NCBI GenBank assembly: GCA_003553825.1
Contig: PWFL01000003.1
Coordinates: 1-6,592, forward strand
DNA length: 6,592 nucleotides
Direction: 5' to 3'
Source of the DNA: Candidatus Iainarchaeum sp.
GTDB lineage: Archaea; B1Sed10-29
This document shows, piece by piece, positions 1 through 5,472 of the stretch. Each line of letters starts with the position of its first letter. The stretch's first letter is position 1. The position numbers and the translations under genes are program-made. Below the pieces are notes generated by a model that made no database searches, was not told the DNA's origin, and saw only the letters and a list, made by a program, of their open reading frames with translations.

Positions 1-99
1 CCTCTAGTTTCAGAAAAAGAGTTCAGCAAGGGAGAAAAAGAAAGAATAAGAATGTTCAAGGAGAAAAAAGCAAGAGAAAGAAAAGAAAAACAGGAATAA
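1..99 (+). CDS. C-terminal fragment of an unidentified charged protein
   Basis: An open frame runs from the first base of the window to a TAA at 97-99 and gives 32 residues. The visible tail is highly charged and helical in character, with repeated Lys, Glu and Arg (for example RIRMFKEKKARERKEKQE at the end). No domain can be recognised, so no function is offered. It stays open in the same A-rich codon style as the RNase HI gene that begins 29 bases later on the same strand. That spacing suggests both belong to one transcript. The 5' part of the gene lies outside the window. Coding status rests on codon style and position only, so confidence is moderate. Confidence 0.55.
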   Translation, partial: PLVSEKEFSKGEKERIRMFKEKKARERKEKQE

Positions 100-128
100 G
101 ATACAAAACACACGAAGAAAAGATAAAA

Positions 129-590
129 ATGGAAAGTAAGTCAAAGAATAAAAAAACAAGCCAGATCACACAAATAAACATCTACACTGACGGAGCCAGC
201 AGAGGAAACCCAGGTCCAGCAGGCATAGGCATACTAGCAGTGAAGAACAACAAAATACTGTACGAAGACAAAGAGCAAATAGGGAAACACACGAACAACG
301 AAGCAGAATACAAAGCAATAAAAAAAGGCCTGCAACTAGCAAAAAGATACAAAGCACAAAAAATCACTGTAACATCGGATAGCGAACTAGTAACAAAGCA
401 ACTAAAAGGAGAATACCAAGTAAAAGCACCTAACCTACAACCACTACATCAAGAAGTGAAGAAAAAGGAAAAACAATTCAAAGAAGTAAAATACCAACAC
501 AGAAAAAGAAACAACAAATACATACAAAGAGCGGACGAACTAGCCAATAAAGCACTGGACCAGAGGAAAACAAACAAAAATACAAGATAA
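129..590 (+). CDS. rnhA: Ribonuclease HI
   Basis: RNase HI cuts the RNA strand of RNA-DNA hybrids in the cytoplasm, removing primers and R-loops. The 153-residue protein carries the whole fold. The first acidic strand is YTDGASRGNPGPAGIG with D21. The second motif is HTNNEAEY (54-61), whose E60 aligns with the catalytic Glu of the bacterial TNNRMEL motif. The third is TSDSELV with D84. The C-terminal motif is RADELANKAL (134-143) with D136, preceded by H124. All four expected carboxylates are therefore present. Length is normal for the family. About 12 lysine-rich residues precede the core. The ATG at 129 has no clear Shine-Dalgarno sequence, and the gene probably relies on read-through from the upstream gene. 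A DUF4258-like gene follows after 25 bases. Codons end overwhelmingly in A or C; only about 10 of 153 end in T. Confidence 0.93.
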   Translation: MESKSKNKKTSQITQINIYTDGASRGNPGPAGIGILAVKNNKILYEDKEQIGKHTNNEAEYKAIKKGLQLAKRYKAQKITVTSDSELVTKQLKGEYQVKAPNLQPLHQEVKKKEKQFKEVKYQHRKRNNKYIQRADELANKALDQRKTNKNTR

Positions 591-615
591 ACAAAAACAT
601 CAAAGAGAGATAACC

Positions 616-1002
616 ATGAACAAATCCAAAAAAAGACAGAAAGACAAGAAAAAACAAATAATAAAAAGAGAGATGGAAGAAGGAATAAAAAAAATAGATA
701 TAGAAGAATACAAAGAACAACTTGAAAAGAAAAAAGAAATAGAGAAAAAACTCAAAAAATACAGCGAAAGCAAATCCGACGACATAAAATTGACACTACA
801 TGCTTTTAAAAGACTAAAAGGGATGAGTGACCCCAGATTAAAAACCGTGTCATCAGCCCTATCACATCCAGATAAAGTCAAGAAAAAAGACGGGAAAAAG
901 ACACAATACAAATATTTTGGGAAAAAAGGAAAAGCTAAAGTAGTAATGGAAGAAAACAACGGAGAAAAAAAGATAATAACCATTGTCTCACAGAATATAT
1001 AA
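616..1002 (+). CDS. Small DUF4258-like protein with N-terminal coiled coil
   Basis: This 128-residue protein has two parts. Residues 1-50 are almost entirely Lys, Glu, Arg and Ile and look like a basic helix or coiled coil. Residues 57-124 resemble the DUF4258 domain: a helix with LHAFKRL (61-67), a short helix ending in ALSHPDKV, then beta strands with QYKYFG, KAKVVME and KKIITIV. DUF4258 proteins are small, of unclear role, and share the general helix-then-sheet plan of RelE-like toxins, but no catalytic residue can be assigned here. No antitoxin gene is visible beside it, so a toxin role is not claimed. The gene starts 25 bases after rnhA and probably shares its transcript; AGAGAGAT just upstream of the ATG is only a weak ribosome site. 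It converges on the carbamate kinase gene with a 31-base gap. The family call is from pattern memory, so confidence is moderate. Confidence 0.7.
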   Translation: MNKSKKRQKDKKKQIIKREMEEGIKKIDIEEYKEQLEKKKEIEKKLKKYSESKSDDIKLTLHAFKRLKGMSDPRLKTVSSALSHPDKVKKKDGKKTQYKYFGKKGKAKVVMEENNGEKKIITIVSQNI

Positions 1003-1035
1003 AAATAAAGAACCATCAACATTCTTGTTAATGTT
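998..1035 (-). terminator. Candidate arcC terminator: weak hairpin plus T-rich tract
   Basis: In the convergent gap, AACATT (1018-1023) and AATGTT (1030-1035) form a six-base AT-only stem around a six-base loop, overlapping the arcC stop codon. Read on the minus strand it is followed by a T-rich run (bases 1001-1010 on the plus strand are nearly all A). Archaeal termination depends mainly on T tracts, so the tract is the more credible element and the stem is weak. Confidence 0.3.
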
Positions 1036-1900
1036 AAAAATCATTTGCAAACAGAGTGCCAGAATCTCCTGATAAATCAAGCTCGTTACCTATAACAACC
1101 TTTCTACCACGATTCTCTCCATCTAAACCTATAAAATCAATAGCAGCCTCCAACTTAGGTTTCATAGAACCCTTATCCAACTCCGAAAGAATCTCTCTAG
1201 CTTCTTCTAAACTCATCTCTTCAATAGGTTCCTCGTTATCATCTCCGTAATTTCTATATACATGATCCACATCAGTGTAGAAAATAACTACATCAGCTTC
1301 AAGCTCCTTAGCAAGAAGAGAAGTAGTTCTATCCTTATCAACAACAGCTTCCTCACCATCAAGTCTTCCATTACCGGTTACCGGTATTCCCCCACCACCA
1401 CAGCAAACCACAGTAAATCCATTATCAACTAAATTTCTAATCGAATCCAATTCAACTATCTTTTCAGGTTTTGGAGAAACAACCACCTTCCTCCATCCTT
1501 CAGGTTCCTTCACCATATTCTCTTCGATCTTATCATCGTAGTAAGGGCCAACAGGCTTAGTAGGTTCCTTTTCCAGCTCAGATTCATCCACTTCAACATG
1601 AGTCAATACACCAACCGATTCATCAAGATTTTTTCGAATCAAGTAACCTATCTGACCCTGGGTCATAGCTACACAAACATCCAGAGGCATTTCAGGAACA
1701 AGGTTCTTCGCTTCGTCCTGCTGAATCAATAGATTACCAACTTGGGGACCATTACCATGAGTAACTATTAACTCGTGATCCTTTTGGATATCTTCGAGGT
1801 CGGAGACCAACTCACGGATACTATTCTCCTGTTCCTCGAAGGAACCGCTATCACCCGGTTTCAACAGTGCATTTCCACCAAGAGCCACGACAACTCTCAT
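1034..1900 (-). CDS. arcC: Carbamate kinase
   Basis: Carbamate kinase interconverts ATP plus carbamate and ADP plus carbamoyl phosphate. In fermentative arginine or purine breakdown it runs toward ATP. The 288-residue protein belongs clearly to the amino-acid-kinase superfamily: ALGGNAL (6-12), THGNGPQVG (47-55), PLDVCVAMTQGQIGY (72-86), PVGPYY (116-121), VVSPKP (140-145), CGGGGIPV (167-174), VVDKDRTTSLLA (186-197), FYTDVDHVY (207-215) and GSMKPKLEAAI (244-254). It is slightly shorter than the usual ~310 residues, with loops trimmed rather than motifs lost. It is strongly acidic, which may reflect a salty cytoplasm. The start is firm: two in-frame TGA codons lie just upstream of the ATG at 1900, and GGTGAT (1906-1911) sits five bases before it as a good Shine-Dalgarno match. 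No arginine deiminase or ornithine carbamoyltransferase gene is nearby, so its pathway cannot be read from context. It has its own divergent promoter. Confidence 0.95.
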   Translation of the reverse strand: MRVVVALGGNALLKPGDSGSFEEQENSIRELVSDLEDIQKDHELIVTHGNGPQVGNLLIQQDEAKNLVPEMPLDVCVAMTQGQIGYLIRKNLDESVGVLTHVEVDESELEKEPTKPVGPYYDDKIEENMVKEPEGWRKVVVSPKPEKIVELDSIRNLVDNGFTVVCCGGGGIPVTGNGRLDGEEAVVDKDRTTSLLAKELEADVVIFYTDVDHVYRNYGDDNEEPIEEMSLEEAREILSELDKGSMKPKLEAAIDFIGLDGENRGRKVVIGNELDLSGDSGTLFANDF

Positions 1901-1905
1901 GAATC

Positions 1906-1911
1906 ATCACC
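1906..1911 (-). promoter_or_regulatory. Shine-Dalgarno site of arcC
   Basis: On the minus strand this reads GGTGAT, complementary to the ATCACC near the archaeal 16S rRNA 3' end, and it stands five bases before the arcC ATG. It supports the start at 1900. Confidence 0.7.
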
Positions 1912-1938
1912 AGTAAAAAAATCGATCATACATAAATC

Positions 1939-1952
1939 ACTCCACGTAGAGT
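1939..1952. promoter_or_regulatory. Imperfect palindrome at the predicted arcC transcription start
   Basis: ACTCCACGTAGAGT is symmetrical at 12 of 14 positions around a central ACGT. It lies about 26 bases downstream of the arcC TATA element, where initiation is expected. That is a usual place for an archaeal repressor site. No regulator is assigned, and the short length means chance is possible. Confidence 0.3.
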
Positions 1953-1966
1953 AAAAGTAAGGAGAG

Positions 1967-1975
1967 ATATAAAAA
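1967..1975 (-). promoter_or_regulatory. TATA box of arcC
   Basis: Read on the minus strand the bases are TTTTTATAT, a good archaeal box A. Initiation is expected about 25 bases away, near 1945, giving a leader of about 45 bases with a Shine-Dalgarno site. It is the mirror partner of the plus-strand TATA box at 1979-1985. Confidence 0.55.
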
Positions 1976-1978
1976 CCC

Positions 1979-1985
1979 TTATATT
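1979..1985 (+). promoter_or_regulatory. TATA box of the RPA-like/aIF2-beta/aIF1A operon
   Basis: TTATATT preceded by A-rich sequence fits an archaeal box A with its BRE. Initiation would fall near 2007, about 40 bases before the first gene, which has GGAG (2035-2038) eight bases ahead of its ATG. Confidence 0.55.
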
Positions 1986-2046
1986 TCTCAACAATCAAAA
2001 AATACACACAAAACAATGAAAACCAAATGAAAAAGGAGAAGATAAA

Positions 2047-2550
2047 ATGGTCAACAGAGAACCCGCAAAACTCAAAAAAGTAAAGGACCTGTTCAAAGGA
2101 GAATACAAAGAAAGCACGGGAATGGATCAACCACACAGAATAGAAACAGAACAAGACACCTACTCAAGAATAAACACGATAGCAACAGTAGAAGACACCT
2201 ACAAGAACCCGGAAGAAACCTACGGATCAATACAAATAAGCGACTCCACAGCAACAATAAGAGTAAAAGCCTTCGAAGACACAATACACTACCTAGAAAA
2301 CATAGAAAAAGGAGACCTAGTAAAAGTAATCGGTAAAATAAGAAAAGACGAAGAAGGAAGATTCATAAACGGCGAGATCATAAAAAAACTAGAGGATCCC
2401 GAGTACGCCAAGCTAAGAGAACTGGAAATAGAACAAAAAAAGGAAAAACAAGAAACAGATAAAAAAGAAGATGAAAAAGAAGACAACGAAGAACAAAAAT
2501 CGGAAGAAACCGAAAGCGGGCTAGAGATCCAAGAAAACACAGTTGAATAA
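2047..2550 (+). CDS. RPA-like single-stranded nucleic acid binding OB-fold protein
   Basis: The 167-residue protein has one OB-fold at about residues 38-115: the strands SRINTIATVEDTY, YGSIQISDSTATIRVKAF, GDLVKVIGKIR and FINGEIIKKLEDPEY match the archaeal RPA32-like/COG3390 pattern. These proteins bind single-stranded DNA in replication and repair, usually with other RPA subunits. The GSIQISDSTATIRVKAF segment and the trailing EDP motif are the best signs. Residues 1-35 are a basic linker. Residues 128-167 form a low-complexity Glu/Lys tail, like the acidic tails that recruit partners to single-strand binding proteins. The start is supported by GGAG eight bases upstream. It leads an operon with aIF2-beta 20 bases behind it. 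An RNA-binding role in translation is the alternative, suggested by context only. Confidence 0.75.
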   Translation: MVNREPAKLKKVKDLFKGEYKESTGMDQPHRIETEQDTYSRINTIATVEDTYKNPEETYGSIQISDSTATIRVKAFEDTIHYLENIEKGDLVKVIGKIRKDEEGRFINGEIIKKLEDPEYAKLRELEIEQKKEKQETDKKEDEKEDNEEQKSEETESGLEIQENTVE

Positions 2551-2561
2551 AAAGATAAAAA

Positions 2562-2567
2562 GTGATC
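2562..2567 (+). promoter_or_regulatory. Shine-Dalgarno site that decides the aIF2-beta start
   Basis: GTGATC lies three bases before the ATG at 2571 and pairs with GATCAC near the 16S 3' end. The GTG at 2562 is in frame and could be mistaken for a start codon, but it is part of this ribosome site. The same GTGAT element stands two to three bases before the genes at 2989 and 6133. Confidence 0.65.
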
Positions 2568-2570
2568 AAG

Positions 2571-2978
2571 ATGACTGAATACGAAGAACTACTTGAAAAC
2601 TACCACGAAAACAAGCCAGAAGATATAGATAAGAGCGAAAGACTGGAGATACCCGAACCCAGAATAAACATACAAGGTGGAAAAACCTACATCAAAAACT
2701 TCAAGAAAATCACAAAAACACTGAGAAGAGAACCAAAACATCTGTTAAAATTCATATCAAAAGAACTAGCAACAGCGGGAAACCTAGAAGGAAGCCAAGC
2801 TAGTCTAAAAGGAAAATTTAAGAAAAGACAGGTAAAGAAAAAACTCAGCCAATACGTAAAAGAATACGTAATATGCGACGAATGCGGAAAAGCAGACACA
2901 AAACTAACAAAATTCAAAGGAGAACAGTACAAAAGATGCGAAGCATGCGGAGCAAGATCACCGGCAAAACAGATATAA
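2571..2978 (+). CDS. eif2b: Translation initiation factor aIF2 subunit beta
   Basis: aIF2 is a heterotrimer that delivers initiator Met-tRNA to the small ribosomal subunit; beta supports tRNA binding to the gamma subunit. The 135-residue product shows the family in full. It begins TEYEELLENYHENKPE. The central alpha-beta domain has IPEPRINIQGGKTYIKNFKKI (27-47), REPKHLLKFISKELATAGNL (53-72) and GSQASLKGKF. The C-terminal zinc ribbon has C102-x2-C105 and C123-x2-C126, in ICDECGKADT and RCEACGARSP. Length matches archaeal orthologues. The start at ATG 2571 is preferred over an in-frame GTG at 2562, because that GTG is part of the ribosome site. It sits between the RPA-like gene (20-base gap) and a DUF424 gene (10-base gap). 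Confidence 0.96.
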   Translation: MTEYEELLENYHENKPEDIDKSERLEIPEPRINIQGGKTYIKNFKKITKTLRREPKHLLKFISKELATAGNLEGSQASLKGKFKKRQVKKKLSQYVKEYVICDECGKADTKLTKFKGEQYKRCEACGARSPAKQI

Positions 2979-2988
2979 AAGTGATTCA

Positions 2989-3273
2989 ATGCACTGGATA
3001 AAAGAAAAAGAAGAAGTACTAGCAGCATGCGACGAAGAACTAATGGGAAAAGAATTAGAAACAAAAGAAAAAACCGTAAAGATAAAAAAAGAATTCTACA
3101 AAGGGCGAAAAGTGGAAAAAAAAGAACTACGTGAATTAATAAATAAACATGAAAACATAAACCTAATAGGAAAAAACACGGTAGAAACCGCGAAAAAAGA
3201 AATAGAGAACCTGCACGTGAAAAAAATCCAAGGAATACCTCACTCCATGATATTCACCATTAACAAAAAGTAA
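2989..3273 (+). CDS. DUF424 family protein
   Basis: The 94-residue product matches the archaeal DUF424 family (PF04242). Family hallmarks are the early VLAACDEELMGKEL (10-23), the segment KIKKEFYKGRKV, the middle NLIGKNTVETAKK and the closing IQGIPHSMIFTI. DUF424 has no established biochemical role. Its placement here between two initiation factors, ten bases after aIF2-beta and fifteen before aIF1A, points to a link with translation, but that is inference from context. GTGATT sits two bases before the ATG at 2989, the same ribosome-site style as the preceding gene. The protein is basic, has no signal peptide or membrane segment, and is probably cytoplasmic. Confidence 0.88.
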   Translation: MHWIKEKEEVLAACDEELMGKELETKEKTVKIKKEFYKGRKVEKKELRELINKHENINLIGKNTVETAKKEIENLHVKKIQGIPHSMIFTINKK

Positions 3274-3288
3274 AATAGAGGCAAAAAC

Positions 3289-3591
3289 ATGAGCAAAGAC
3301 AATAACGAAGAAAAGAAAACAAGAGTAAGAACCCCAAGAGGAGACCAAGTAATAGGAAAAGTAATACAGATGCACGGAGGAAAAAGAATGACAGTGGAAT
3401 GCACGGACGGGCAAAGAAGAATGTGCAGAGTACCAGGAAGAAAAAGCAGGATATGGGTAAAAAGAGACGACTACGTGCTAGTGGAACCATGGGACATACA
3501 GAGTGACGAAAAAGGAGACATAGTCTGGAAATACAGAAAGAGCGCGGTTAACCAGCTTAGGAAAAAAGGATATCTAGAGGACTTAGAATAA
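3289..3591 (+). CDS. eif1a: Translation initiation factor aIF1A
   Basis: aIF1A binds the A site of the small ribosomal subunit and assists start-site selection, the archaeal counterpart of eIF1A and bacterial IF1. The 100-residue product has a short basic tail, then an OB (S1/IF1) fold: RVRTPRGDQVIGKVIQMHGG (12-31), MTVECTDGQRRMCRVPGRKS (34-53), RIWVKRDDYVLVEPWDIQ, and the closing DIVWKYRKSAVNQLRKKGYL, which is diagnostic. Length is typical. GAGG (3278-3281) lies seven bases before the ATG. It is the last gene of the four-gene operon and ends 27 bases from the convergent Mth938-like gene. Confidence 0.96.
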   Translation: MSKDNNEEKKTRVRTPRGDQVIGKVIQMHGGKRMTVECTDGQRRMCRVPGRKSRIWVKRDDYVLVEPWDIQSDEKGDIVWKYRKSAVNQLRKKGYLEDLE

Positions 3592-3595
3592 TTCT

Positions 3596-3606
3596 AAATA
3601 AAAAAT
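3596..3606 (-). terminator. T-tract after the Mth938-like gene
   Basis: Six A residues at 3600-3605 on the plus strand give a T6 run on the minus strand, about a dozen bases beyond the stop codon. A T-run without a strong stem is a typical archaeal termination signal. No comparable run serves the plus-strand operon. Confidence 0.35.
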
Positions 3607-3617
3607 TACTAAACGGC

Positions 3618-3971
3618 TTAACAAGTTAAATGAAGAACAGCAACAACATCTCTACCTTCTTCAATCATTTTATTGAATAATTTACAGGCTCTTCCCGTTT
3701 TCTTAGTTTCCACTTCAATACCCTTATTCTCCAAAGCCTGCCTAGTTTCAGGTAGGAGCCTTAATCTTCCCTGAGAACCTTCACCAACAATCAATAGATC
3801 AGGAGGATTCTTCAAAATATCTTTAACATCCTCCTTATGAAGTGAGTGCCCTTCTTTTCTCCACCAATCATTTTCAATTCTATCAGGATAAAGTATAATA
3901 TCTTCAGTGTACTTCTCTCCCTCTACTTTGATTTCTCCGAAATCATAGTCATCTATATGAACCATGCTCAT
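3618..3971 (-). CDS. Mth938-like (DUF498/AAMDC family) protein
   Basis: With the start at 3971 the product is 117 residues. The pattern is that of the Mth938-like domain (PF04430): IDDYDFGEIKVEGEKYTEDIIL early on, PDRIENDWWRKEGHSL (29-44), then EDVKDILKNPPDLLIVGEGSQGRL with the glycine turn, and a final DVVAVLHLTC that is characteristic of the family. These small single-domain proteins have no firm enzymatic role; in bacteria and mitochondria relatives occur near respiratory complex I assembly. The frame stays open upstream into the tRNA-Leu gene, but that part only translates tRNA sequence. The start at 3971, or 3965 two codons later (MVHIDDYDF), fits a TATA-like element centred near 4000 with little or no leader. 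Many of its codons end in T, unlike plus-strand neighbours. Confidence 0.85.
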   Translation of the reverse strand: MSMVHIDDYDFGEIKVEGEKYTEDIILYPDRIENDWWRKEGHSLHKEDVKDILKNPPDLLIVGEGSQGRLRLLPETRQALENKGIEVETKKTGRACKLFNKMIEEGRDVVAVLHLTC

Positions 3972-3996
3972 CCAGTTTATCTTAAAGAACTCCGAG

Positions 3997-4004
3997 TAAA
4001 TAAA
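3997..4004 (-). promoter_or_regulatory. TATA-like element of the Mth938-like gene
   Basis: On the minus strand this reads TTTATTTA. Initiation about 26 bases on would be near 3974, only a few bases from the ATG at 3971, implying a leaderless or nearly leaderless mRNA. There is no good Shine-Dalgarno sequence close to the start, which agrees. Co-transcription with the tRNA, 93 bases upstream, remains possible. Confidence 0.4.
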
Positions 4005-4064
4005 CCTTGGTCTTTTCCAGCTAAACGAACCAAGCTTTTCTATTCTCTTCTTATAAAATCTAGA

Positions 4065-4149
<85 letters not shown>

Positions 4150-4190
4150 ATAAAAAATAGTCAGTCACTTGACATCAGGACACACTTACC

Positions 4191-4203
4191 TTTATATTTA
4201 TTG
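4191..4203. promoter_or_regulatory. Shared bidirectional TATA region for htrA and tRNA-Leu
   Basis: The stretch reads TTTATATTTA on the plus strand and contains AATAAATATAAA on the minus strand. Plus-strand initiation near 4221 would leave a leader of about 26 bases before the htrA ATG, containing GGAGAG. Minus-strand initiation near 4170 would place the tRNA 5' end about 20 bases downstream. No other strong TATA candidate is seen in the 97-base gap. Confidence 0.5.
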
Positions 4204-4246
4204 AGTTCTTTTTCTTAATACTGATATATTGGAGAGAGAACTTGAA

Positions 4247-5410
4247 ATGAGCTTAACAGAGCTACAGGAAAAAGACCGATTCATGACTCAAAAAAAGAAA
4301 ATAATTGGTTTAATAATTCTATTCCTAGTTCTAGGTATTTCGCTAGGTTTTAACATTGCTTTCACAACTCGAGGACCGGAGATAATAACCAGGGAAACAA
4401 GAGTGGAAACCACGCCTAGGTTCGATCCTATCGAAGGGCAGGAACCCAATTTACGAGCACTTTACGAAGAAATATCTCCTTCAGTAGTGTTAATAGAAGT
4501 TAGAGGTACAGCAGAAGGATCCAGACAGGGATCCGGATTTGTGCACGATCATGAAGGCCATATAATAACCAATGAACACGTTCTAAGGGGAGCAGACGAG
4601 GTCAGAGTCACCTTCCCGGACGGAGAAATGGAAATAGCTGAGGTCGTGGGAAAGGACATCTATTCTGATATCGCAGTACTAAATGTGGACAGAACAGACT
4701 TAAAACCAATACCAAGAGGAACAATGGAAGAAACCAGTCCAGGTGATTCAGTAGTAGCTCTTGGAAATCCATTTGGGCTGGAAGGAACAATAACCAGAGG
4801 GATAGTCAGCCAAAAGGACCGTTTACTGGATACGGAAGCAGGATTTTCAATACCGAACGTGATACAAACCGATGCAGCCATAAATCCAGGAAACTCCGGC
4901 GGGCCATTGATAAACATGCACGGAGAAGTAGTAGGAATAAATACAGCTATAAGAACAGGAACAGGAACATTCATAGGAATAGGATTCGCAGTATCAGTAC
5001 AGACAATGGAAAGAGTAGTTCCCTCTCTTATAGACGAAGGAGAATACAAACACGCTTGGATAGGGATACAAGGAAGAACTATGAACCCACAGATAGCTGA
5101 AAAAATGGATACAGATCAAAAAACAGGAGTACTAATATCAGAAGTAGTTGAAGGAGGACCAGCGGACCAAGCAGGACTAAGGGGCGGAACCTACACCGAA
5201 CAGATATGGGAACAAGACACCAAACTAGGAGGAGACATCATAACAGCAATAAACGGAGACGAAATAAGAAGCATAAACCACTTGATCTCCTACATAGCAC
5301 AAAACCTAGATCCGGAAGAAGAAATAACAGTAACCATAGAAAGAGACGGAGAAGAACAAGAAGTAGAACTAACACTCGGAGAAAGACCCGAACCAGGACA
5401 AGTAGGGTAA
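4247..5410 (+). CDS. htrA: Membrane-anchored HtrA/DegP-type serine protease with PDZ domain
   Basis: HtrA proteases degrade misfolded proteins outside the cytoplasmic membrane. The 387-residue product (ATG at 4247) has a short cytoplasmic N-terminus, one membrane anchor at about 19-39 (IIGLIILFLVLGISLGFNIAF), a linker, then a trypsin-like domain with a complete triad: H111 in ITNEHVL, D141 in YSDIAVL and S217 in GNSGGPL. GSGFVHD, VVALGNPFGL and VIQTDAAINPGNSGG are family signatures. One PDZ domain follows at about 269-379, with HAWIGIQG, GVLISEVVEGGPADQAGL and GDIITAINGDEI. A TTG at 4229 is in frame but lies next to the predicted transcript start, and GGAGAG (4231-4236) sits ten bases before the ATG, so 4247 is preferred. 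The catalytic domain is expected outside the cell. Codons in the first third include many ending in T, while the rest is A-ending like its neighbours. It is likely monocistronic. Confidence 0.94.
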   Translation: MSLTELQEKDRFMTQKKKIIGLIILFLVLGISLGFNIAFTTRGPEIITRETRVETTPRFDPIEGQEPNLRALYEEISPSVVLIEVRGTAEGSRQGSGFVHDHEGHIITNEHVLRGADEVRVTFPDGEMEIAEVVGKDIYSDIAVLNVDRTDLKPIPRGTMEETSPGDSVVALGNPFGLEGTITRGIVSQKDRLLDTEAGFSIPNVIQTDAAINPGNSGGPLINMHGEVVGINTAIRTGTGTFIGIGFAVSVQTMERVVPSLIDEGEYKHAWIGIQGRTMNPQIAEKMDTDQKTGVLISEVVEGGPADQAGLRGGTYTEQIWEQDTKLGGDIITAINGDEIRSINHLISYIAQNLDPEEEITVTIERDGEEQEVELTLGERPEPGQVG

Positions 5411-5441
5411 ACCCTAAAAAACCATAAACTAAACCATCTAC

Positions 5442-5451
5442 CTTTTATAAG
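5442..5451 (+). promoter_or_regulatory. TATA box of tetR
   Basis: CTTTTATAAG fits box A. Its centre is about 26 bases before the ATG at 5473, so transcription should begin at or beside that codon, giving a leaderless mRNA. The operator-like repeat begins inside this box. Confidence 0.55.
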
Positions 5452-5469
5452 TGAATGTATGTTAACATA
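5448..5469. promoter_or_regulatory. Candidate TetR operator O1 at the tetR promoter
   Basis: The site reads TAAGTGAA, six bases, TTAACATA. The right half is identical to both halves of the perfect site at 6072-6093 after reverse complementing, and the left half matches at six of eight bases with the same six-base spacing. Its 3' part is itself a perfect 12-base palindrome, TATGTTAACATA (5458-5469). It fills the gap between TATA box and predicted start, so bound repressor would block RNA polymerase. This is a usual autoregulatory arrangement for TetR proteins. Confidence 0.65.
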
Positions 5470-5472
5470 GAT

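Noticed and set aside
616..1002. Toxin-antitoxin module built on the DUF4258-like protein
   Set aside because: No partner gene is adjacent; its neighbours are RNase HI and a convergent carbamate kinase, so an antitoxin is not supported.
600..1022. 140-residue minus-strand frame rich in Phe, Leu and Ser
   Set aside because: It is the antisense image of the A-rich DUF4258-like gene; such hydrophobic antisense frames occur opposite every A-rich gene here.
1016..1037. AACATT-N6-AATGTT repeat as a third TetR operator
   Set aside because: The half-sites face the opposite way from those at 5448 and 6072 and there is no promoter here; a weak terminator stem is the simpler reading.
1371..1386. Repeated ACCGGT motif (TTACCGGTTACCGGTA) inside arcC
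   Set aside because: It encodes the conserved PVTGNG segment of carbamate kinase and lies mid-gene, so it is explained by coding.
2562..2570. GTG at 2562 as the aIF2-beta start
   Set aside because: It belongs to the GTGATC ribosome site, and archaeal aIF2-beta proteins begin close to the ATG at 2571.
3618..3629. TTAAC-AA-GTTAA inverted repeat resembling TetR half-sites
   Set aside because: It lies at the stop codon of the Mth938-like gene, has a two-base centre instead of six, and lacks the outer bases of the operator.
5206..5427. Arg/Lys-rich 73-residue frame inside htrA on the plus strand
   Set aside because: It overlaps the conserved PDZ domain in another frame; its Arg/His/Lys/Asn composition is what A-rich codons give when shifted, and it has no ribosome site.
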